Source: Pseudofrankia coriaricola (GTDB taxonomy: Bacteria; Actinomycetota; Actinomycetes; Frankiales; Frankiaceae). From it: a stretch of DNA of 54,701 nt. The DNA lies in NCBI RefSeq assembly GCF_001854805.1, contig NZ_MBLO01000242.1, positions 1 to 54,701 of the forward strand. Direction: 5' to 3'. Below, piece after piece: positions 51,071-54,701 of the stretch (position 1 is its first letter; the number at the start of each line of letters is the position of its first letter). A program made the position numbers and the translations under genes. The notes under the pieces are model-generated. The model saw only the letters and a list, made by a program, of their open reading frames with translations, was not told where the DNA came from and searched no databases.

Positions 51071-52561
51071 GTGACCAAGACCGCTATCGCGCCGGTTCCG
51101 GCGGAGATGCCCGAGACCGGCGGCCCAGGGCCGCGGAACCGGCGCTGGTGGCTGCTGTTGGTCCTGATCATGGCTGTCGGTCTCGGTGTCCGGCTGTGGT
51201 ATCTGTTCGGCTGGATGCACCCGGCGGTTGTGCAGGGCGACCCGCTCTACTACCACGATGCGGCCAACCTGTTCGCCGACGGGCGAGGCTGGCCCGACCC
51301 GTACGAGCTCAGACTGAACCACCGGTATGTGCCGGACGCGCAGCACCCGCCGCTGACCAGCGCGCTGCTCGCGCTGCCGTCCCTCGTCGGCCTCACCACG
51401 TTCCTCGAGCACCAGGTGTTCGACTGCCTGCTCGGAACGCTGACCATCCTGGTCGTCGCGCTGACCGGGAGGCGCGCCGCCGGGCCCACGGCCGGGCTGG
51501 TCGCGGCCGGGCTCGCCGCCGTCTACCCCGGCATGTGGATCAATGACCCGCTGCTGATGTCGGAGACGACCGGGATCCTGGCCTGCTCGGCGGTGCTCTG
51601 GCTCGCCTACCGGTTCTGGGACCGGCGCGGCTACCTGGACGCCGCCCTGCTGGGGCTCGCCACCGCCGCGGCGGCGCTGGCGCGGGCCGAACTGCTCCTG
51701 CTCTCGGTCTTCCTGGTGACGCCGCTGGTTCTGCTGGCCCGCGCGCCTGGAGGGCCAAAGGAGGTGCGAAAATGGGCCTCCTTCGCACCTCCGGCGGCCC
51801 CTCATCCTCGGAACACCGAAGCGCTCCCGGCGGCCAGGGCGTCATGGGCGCGCAGGGCGGGGATGCTCGCGGCCGCCGGGGCGGCCTGCGTCCTGGCGAT
51901 CGCGCCGTGGGCCGGCTACAACCTGAGCCGGTTCAACGAGCCCGAGTACCTGTCCACGGGGCTCGGCACGACGCTCGCGGTCACGCACTGCGACACGACC
52001 TACCACGGCACATTCCTCGGCTGGTGGGACTTCAAGTGCATCCTGAAGATCCAGAACGAGCCGACCGAACGCTCCGAGCGCGATGTCTTCTATCGCGACG
52101 CCGCCTACCGGTACATCGGCGACCACAAGGCCGAACTGCCGAAGGTCGCGCTGGCCAGGGCCGGGCGGACCTGGGGGGTGTTCCGGCCGTTCCAGCAGGT
52201 CCGGTTCGACACGATCGAGTCACGGCCGGCGGGGCTCAGCAAGGCGGCGCTGTTCTCGCTGTGGGTGCTGCTGGCCGCGGGCGCCGTCGGCGCGGTGCTG
52301 CTGCGCCGACGCCGCGCGTTGCTGCTGCCGCTGCTCGCGCTGCCGGGGGCGCTGACCGTCGCCTCGACGATGGTCTACGGGACCAGCCGTTTCCGCGCCG
52401 TCGCGGAGCCGGCGGTGGTGCTGCTCGCCGCCGTCGCGTTCGCCTCCATCCGCGCCCGCTTCGTCCCCCGCGGCCGCCACAGCGACTCGCGGGTGACGGC
52501 GCGCGCCGGGCAGGCGGGCCAGGCTCCGACCCGGCCACGGGCCGAGACCCCGGCCGTGTGA
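51071..52561 (+). CDS. GT39/ArnT-like membrane glycosyltransferase
   Basis: A 496-residue GT-C family protein with about eleven helices. The first loop has the acidic motif QGDPLYYHDAANLFADG, matching the catalytic Asp region of PMT/ArnT-like enzymes that use polyprenyl-phosphate sugars outside the membrane. LAAVYPGMWINDPLLMSETTG and RAELLLLSVFLV follow. A segment around residues 228-262 (PKEVRKWASFAPPAAPHP...) is encoded by a DNA palindrome and does not look like normal family sequence. GTG 51071 has no ribosome site; a leaderless start is likely. The acceptor is unknown; it may serve the neighbouring glycan genes. Confidence 0.85.
   Translation: MTKTAIAPVPAEMPETGGPGPRNRRWWLLLVLIMAVGLGVRLWYLFGWMHPAVVQGDPLYYHDAANLFADGRGWPDPYELRLNHRYVPDAQHPPLTSALLALPSLVGLTTFLEHQVFDCLLGTLTILVVALTGRRAAGPTAGLVAAGLAAVYPGMWINDPLLMSETTGILACSAVLWLAYRFWDRRGYLDAALLGLATAAAALARAELLLLSVFLVTPLVLLARAPGGPKEVRKWASFAPPAAPHPRNTEALPAARASWARRAGMLAAAGAACVLAIAPWAGYNLSRFNEPEYLSTGLGTTLAVTHCDTTYHGTFLGWWDFKCILKIQNEPTERSERDVFYRDAAYRYIGDHKAELPKVALARAGRTWGVFRPFQQVRFDTIESRPAGLSKAALFSLWVLLAAGAVGAVLLRRRRALLLPLLALPGALTVASTMVYGTSRFRAVAEPAVVLLAAVAFASIRARFVPRGRHSDSRVTARAGQAGQAPTRPRAETPAV
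51760..51792 (+). repeat. palindrome with perfect Shine-Dalgarno inside GT39 gene
   Basis: GGAGGTGCGAA and TTCGCACCTCC (11 bp, perfect) flank an 11-nt loop. The left arm forms AAAGGAGGT (51757-51765), a full match to the 16S anti-SD, and an ATG follows at 51772. It lies within the reading frame and probably arrived as a small inserted element. Confidence 0.7.
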
Positions 52562-52650
52562 GCCCGGCCGATCCGCTGATCACCGTCGGTCCACCCGTGG
52601 TCCTGAGTGGTTATCCACGCCGCCGCCCGCGAGGCAAGGACGGAGCCGGC

Positions 52651-52659
52651 TGGTACCTT
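52651..52659 (+). promoter_or_regulatory. TGGTAC-type -10 element before leader ORF
   Basis: TGGTACCTT lies 15 bp before GTG 52666, mirroring the element at 51056. It is the likely promoter of the acyltransferase at 52698. Confidence 0.45.
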
Positions 52660-52665
52660 GCGACC

Positions 52666-52701
52666 GTGCCGGACCGCAGCCACCCCCGGCCCGCGCCATG
52701 A
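52666..52701 (+). CDS. 11-residue leader ORF coupled to acyltransferase
   Basis: GTG 52666 opens a frame of 11 codons (VPDRSHPRPAP) whose TGA overlaps the ATG of the acyltransferase gene (ATGA). The acyltransferase lacks a good ribosome site of its own, so ribosomes arriving from this mini-ORF could start it. Too short to judge codon use; the call rests on position. Confidence 0.4.
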   Translation: MPDRSHPRPAP

Positions 52702-54305
52702 CCGGGGCCGGGCTTCGCCAGCTCGGGCGCCCGGACGACCCGACGACGGTCGCGGTCGACGCCGGCACCACCATCGTGTCCGAGGCGCCGCTGGCTCCCG
52801 CGGACGCGGCCCCGGCCACCGCGGCGGCCGCCCCGCGCCGGGACGCGACGATCTTTCCCGGGTTCGACGGGCTGCGGGCCATCGCGGCGCTGCTCGTGAT
52901 CGTCGTCCACGCCGGTTTCGTGACCAACCTGACGCTGCGGACCTCGCTCGGGCCGTACGCCGCGCGGGCCGAGATCGGCGTCGCGGTCTTCTTCCTGATC
53001 TCCGGCTTCCTGCTCTACCGGCCGTTCGTGGCGCGCCACCTCGCGCTGGCCGACCAGGGCGGCGGCCGGGACGTCCCCGACGCCGGGGGCTTCCTGCTGC
53101 GCCGGTTCATGCGGATCGTCCCGCTGTACTGGCTGGTGTTCGTGATCAGCCTGGTCGTCATCACCGACAAGATGATCGTCGCGAACATCTGGGGCCTGAT
53201 CGAGTGCCTGCTGTTCGTGCAGGGCTACCGGCAGTCATGGGCGCTGCAGGGCCTCACCCAGGCCTGGACGCTCGACATCGAGGTCGCGTTCTACCTGTTC
53301 GTCCCGCTCTACGCGTGGCTGCTCGGCCGGCGGGTGCGCACGCCGCGTACCCAGCTGTGGCTCGAGCTGACCGGCGTCGCCGCGCTCTATCTGGTGGGCA
53401 CCCTGGTGCACTGGCGGATGATCGGCACCGACATCGGGCCGGCCGACGGCTGGTCGGTGTGGCTGCCGGTGTGGTGGGACCTGTTCTCCATGGGCATGTT
53501 CCTCGCGGTCGTCTCGGCCTGGTACGGCCGGCAGGGGCGTCATCCGCGCTGGTCGACGCTGCCGTTCTCCGGCACGGTCTGCTGGCTGCTCGCGGCCGTC
53601 TGCTACTGGGTGGCCAGCAGGAAGATCGGGCTGCCGCTGTGGCCGATCTACGACGTCACCGCCCGGACGGACATGGGCAAGCACCTGTTCTACGGGCTGT
53701 TCGGCTTCTTCCTGCTGCTGCCGGCGGTGTTCGGCCCGCAGCGGCGCGGGTTCGTGCGCCGGTTCCTGTCCAGCCGGGTGATGACCTTCCTCGGCTCGAT
53801 CTCCTACGGCATCTACCTGTGGCACCAGACCGTCATCGACGTGGTGATGGTGCGCGGCGGCTGGAAGATGTGGCAGGTCTCGTTCGCCCCGTTCTTCGCG
53901 GTGGTCCTGGTGATCACCGTGGCGCTGGCGACGCTGACCTACTACCTGGTCGAACGGCCATGCCAGAACCTCGCTCGCGACTGGGCCCGGCGCTGGAAGA
54001 ACCGCCCCCGCCGCGGCCGCGCGTTGAGCGCGGCCGGCTCCTCGGCCAGGCACGGCCCCACGGCGGCCGGCCGCCCGGCCGCGGCCGGCGCGCTGGGGAC
54101 GGCCGCGCCGGCTCTCCCGGTGCCCGCCTTCCCGGCGTCGGCGGCGCCGGCACCCGCGGTGGCCCCGGTGGTGGGGCCGGCGGGTGATGTCGCGGTCGCG
54201 AGCGTGCCGGACGAGACAACCATCCCTCCCCTCCCCGAGCCGCACCAACCGGATAGAGTCGGGTGGCGGGAGGACACGGGCGGCCATTTCGCCTCGAGCG
54301 ACTGA
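52698..54305 (+). CDS. acyltransferase-3 family membrane protein
   Basis: A 535-residue protein. After a 50-residue Pro/Ala start, GFDGLRAIAALLVIVVHAGF carries the family's catalytic-type His (about 71), then AEIGVAVFFLISGFLLYRPFV, FLLRRFMRIVPLYWLV and, near the end, SISYGIYLWHQTVIDVV. Ten helices are expected. A Pro/Ala-rich tail of about 100 residues follows; there is no SGNH domain, unlike the first acyltransferase in this window. It would transfer acyl groups to an extracellular glycan or peptide. ATG 52698 overlaps a leader ORF. Confidence 0.92.
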   Translation: MTGAGLRQLGRPDDPTTVAVDAGTTIVSEAPLAPADAAPATAAAAPRRDATIFPGFDGLRAIAALLVIVVHAGFVTNLTLRTSLGPYAARAEIGVAVFFLISGFLLYRPFVARHLALADQGGGRDVPDAGGFLLRRFMRIVPLYWLVFVISLVVITDKMIVANIWGLIECLLFVQGYRQSWALQGLTQAWTLDIEVAFYLFVPLYAWLLGRRVRTPRTQLWLELTGVAALYLVGTLVHWRMIGTDIGPADGWSVWLPVWWDLFSMGMFLAVVSAWYGRQGRHPRWSTLPFSGTVCWLLAAVCYWVASRKIGLPLWPIYDVTARTDMGKHLFYGLFGFFLLLPAVFGPQRRGFVRRFLSSRVMTFLGSISYGIYLWHQTVIDVVMVRGGWKMWQVSFAPFFAVVLVITVALATLTYYLVERPCQNLARDWARRWKNRPRRGRALSAAGSSARHGPTAAGRPAAAGALGTAAPALPVPAFPASAAPAPAVAPVVGPAGDVAVASVPDETTIPPLPEPHQPDRVGWREDTGGHFASSD

Positions 54306-54354
54306 CCGTCGCCGCCGCCCTGTGGCCGCGTTTCCCAGGGCCGTGATGCCGCCT

Positions 54355-54371
54355 CGGAGGGTCGTCCTCCG
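54355..54371 (+). terminator. short hairpin after acyltransferase
   Basis: CGGAGG and CCTCCG flank loop GTCGT, 50 bp after the acyltransferase stop. It is a modest stem without a U-tract. Confidence 0.45.
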
Positions 54372-54446
54372 GGCCCCCGATGTCGGGCTTCGCCCGGCCT
54401 GCGAAGTCGCGGGGTTCGTCCGACGTGGGCCTGCGACAGCCTCCCG

Positions 54447-54476
54447 TTGACCTCGCCGGAGAGGCTTCCCTAGACT
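54447..54476 (+). promoter_or_regulatory. sigma-70-type promoter
   Basis: TTGACC (54447-54452) and TAGACT (54471-54476) are 18 bp apart, close to the actinobacterial housekeeping consensus. It should drive the gene starting at the right edge with a leader of about 170 nt. Confidence 0.6.
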
Positions 54477-54542
54477 GGGAGTCAGCGCGAGGGTCTGTGG
54501 GTCTCGGACCGAGCAGATCCACTCGAGCAGTCGTTATCGGTT

Positions 54543-54561
54543 CTGACAGTGTCGTTGTCAG
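54543..54561. promoter_or_regulatory. CTGACA/TGTCAG dyad, possible operator
   Basis: A 6-bp inverted repeat with 7-nt spacer lies in the leader about 70 bp after the proposed -10, among three GTCGTT motifs. It could be a repressor site or an RNA hairpin. Confidence 0.35.
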
Positions 54562-54654
54562 CGCAATGTCGTTGTAGCGCGTTCTCTGTCCCTCCGTCCC
54601 GGCGGTTCGACCCGGCTCTCGCGCTGACGTCAACCCCTAGTCGGAGCCGACCCC

Positions 54655-54701
54655 TTGACGAGCACCACCGACGTTCGACCCGTGGAGACCGTGACCAGCC
54701 C
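54655..54701 (+). CDS. start of an unidentified gene, cut by window edge
   Basis: TTG 54655 is preceded by GGAG with 8-nt spacing and opens a frame (MTSTTDVRPVETVTS...) that remains open to the end. In-frame GTGs at 54682 and 54691 are alternatives. It lies downstream of the promoter at 54447-54476. Too little is visible to name a product. Confidence 0.45.
   Translation, partial: MTSTTDVRPVETVTS

Larger units (their letters stand above)
54306..54654. other. intergenic with terminator, promoter and operator-like dyad
   Basis: 349 bp. It holds a hairpin ending the acyltransferase transcript, a good sigma-70-like promoter, a CTGACA/TGTCAG dyad and three GTCGTT repeats (54530, 54551, 54568) ahead of the next gene. 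Confidence 0.6.

Noticed and set aside
51772-52701. 309-codon frame starting at the ATG after the internal SD in the GT39 gene
   Set aside because: Arg/Gly shadow composition and no similarity; the GT39 frame continues with membrane helices through the same region.

Overview
This window looks like chromosomal DNA from a very high-GC actinobacterium. Third codon positions are almost all G or C, GTG and TTG starts are common, and proteins carry long Ala/Pro/Gly-rich linkers. The gene content (ANTAR regulator, liv transporter and polA together; NhaA beside a DsbA-like protein; an AftD-like arabinosyltransferase; SpoIIE phosphatase; WD40-linked Ser/Thr kinase) suggests a Frankia-like organism (Frankiaceae sensu lato). 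That placement is an inference; no rRNA or marker set was available.

Layout. 1-6956 (minus): a truncated Hsp70-like gene below a Ser/Thr kinase with WD40 repeats, then two coupled CorC/HlyC-type CBS membrane proteins. 7525-12073 (plus): a membrane glycosyltransferase-2 protein, a remnant of a nitrate/sulfonate-type ABC ATPase, a 26-bp perfect palindrome and an FAD oxidoreductase. 12194-16880: TesB thioesterase, two coupled unknown genes and a divergent unknown gene. 17012-21819: a likely unannotated 57-residue ORF, an operator-like repeat array, a SpoIIE-type phosphatase, and a DsbA-like protein convergent with NhaA. 22326-22398: a tRNA with anticodon CAA but no long variable arm.

22826-30793 (plus) is a tightly coupled run: ANTAR response regulator, two periplasmic-binding proteins, LivH, LivM and LivG. 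No LivF follows. 31258-38203 holds polA (minus), a PaaI-type thioesterase (plus) and a GGDEF-EAL-GAF-GAF c-di-GMP protein (minus). 38644-50071 (minus) is a surface-glycan block: an acyltransferase-SGNH protein, GDP-mannose 4,6-dehydratase, flippase-like protein, GT4 glycosyltransferase and the 1629-residue AftD-like protein, with start/stop overlaps from the dehydratase down. 51071-54305 (plus) adds a GT39-like membrane glycosyltransferase and a second acyltransferase, and another gene begins at the right edge.

The most unusual signals are non-coding. A 61-bp tandem repeat family occurs both behind polA and in front of the acyltransferase, and its hairpin arms differ by a compensatory base change. 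There are very long perfect palindromes at 10126-10151 and 38594-38640, a palindrome carrying a Shine-Dalgarno sequence inside the GT39 gene, and two putative leaderless promoters with identical geometry. No CRISPR array, insertion sequence, rRNA or prophage was seen.
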